Translations under genes and position numbers: made by a program
The notes under the pieces: model-generated
The model's database searches: none
The model's input: only the letters and a program-made list of their open reading frames with translations
Told to the model about the DNA's origin: nothing
NCBI GenBank assembly: GCA_017399005.1
Contig: JAFQEO010000015.1
Location: 1-51,371 of the forward strand
DNA: 51,371 nt
Direction: 5' to 3'
Origin: Peptococcaceae bacterium
GTDB taxonomy: Bacteria; Bacillota; Peptococcia; Peptococcales; Peptococcaceae
In this document: positions 51,297 to 51,371 of the stretch, piece by piece
Position numbering within the stretch: position 1 is the stretch's first letter
Layout of the letters: each line of letters begins with the position of its first letter

Positions 51297-51371
51297 GGCG
51301 GCATAGCTCAGCTGGCTAGAGCATACGGTTCATACCCGTAGTGTCCGGGGTTCAAGTCCCTGTGCCGCCAC
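51297..51371 (+). tRNA. Elongator tRNA-Met (CAT), cut by the window end
   Basis: GGCGGCA pairs with TGCCGCC, and the anticodon CAT is at 51331-51333. Base 1 is paired, unlike the initiator. The body resembles elongator tRNA-Met more than tRNA-Ile2. The last base of the window is the C after the discriminator A. Confidence 0.9.

Noticed and set aside
51297-51371. Last tRNA as tRNA-Ile2 (CAT anticodon modified to lysidine)
   Set aside because: The acceptor stem GGCGGCA and the D-arm and anticodon arm match elongator tRNA-Met better than tRNA-Ile2, as far as can be judged by eye.

Overview
This window is 51 kb of bacterial chromosome from a low-to-mid GC anaerobe of the Bacillota. Sigma-A style promoters, a Met T-box, AbrB, a spoIIA operon, an S-layer-homology (SLH) protein and an oxygen-independent class III ribonucleotide reductase all fit that. 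The combination of SLH proteins, a spoIIAA-spoIIAB-sigF operon and the order mrnC-thyX-rlmB-yacP-sigH-tRNAs suggests a member of the Negativicutes or a related clostridial lineage. This placement is an inference from gene content; no marker gene was compared.

Layout. Positions 1-140 are the 3' end of a 5S rRNA gene and its terminator. At 300-4700 lies a deoxynucleotide block: nrdD-nrdG behind two NrdR boxes, then dut, nrdR and an unknown gene. At 4.7-7.4 kb are an LCP cell-wall ligase, a small conserved protein and a YczE-type membrane protein. On the minus strand at 7.6-10.8 kb is metG-tatD under a methionine T-box. At 11-16.2 kb come abrB, an AAA ATPase, a YdcF-like protein, an EamA transporter, citrate synthase and a GNAT enzyme. 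At 16.5-24.4 kb a peptide/amino-acid catabolic cluster holds asparaginase, an M20 hydrolase and a five-gene peptide ABC importer. At 24.5-30.6 kb are queF, an amidase, a repeat-rich secreted protein, a PIN-like nuclease and a CoA-disulfide-reductase-like enzyme fused to a rhodanese domain.

The stretch from 30.9 to 38.1 kb is the least ordinary. It contains an SLH protein with about eight degenerate beta repeats. A YtrA-type GntR repressor is divergent from two tiny unknown proteins. A stand-alone C-terminal piece of a BlaR1-like sensor sits behind a BlaI-type operator. A spoIIA operon has a promoter preceded by TTCAG repeats at 11-bp spacing. From 38.2 to 47 kb follow fhs, a 164-bp hairpin-forming intergenic element, a small membrane protein, a heterodimeric ABC exporter, a short-chain dehydrogenase and an alanine/glycine:cation symporter. 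From 47.2 kb to the end runs the housekeeping block mrnC, a tandem-domain thyX, rlmB, yacP and sigH, then four tRNA genes (Tyr, initiator Met, Thr, elongator Met).

How the genes work together. NrdD/NrdG make dNTPs anaerobically, Dut and ThyX handle dUMP and dTMP, Fhs supplies one-carbon folate for ThyX, and NrdR closes a feedback loop on nrdDG. The peptide importer, M20 hydrolase, asparaginase, AgcS symporter and citrate synthase suggest a lifestyle based on amino-acid or peptide use. No phage, IS element, CRISPR array or toxin-antitoxin module was recognised. I did not find a clear new multi-gene system. The best candidates for undescribed biology are the 164-bp hairpin element, the orphan BlaR1-like C-terminal protein with its operator, the YtrA-linked small-protein pair, and the repeat domain of the secreted protein at 26.5-28.0 kb.
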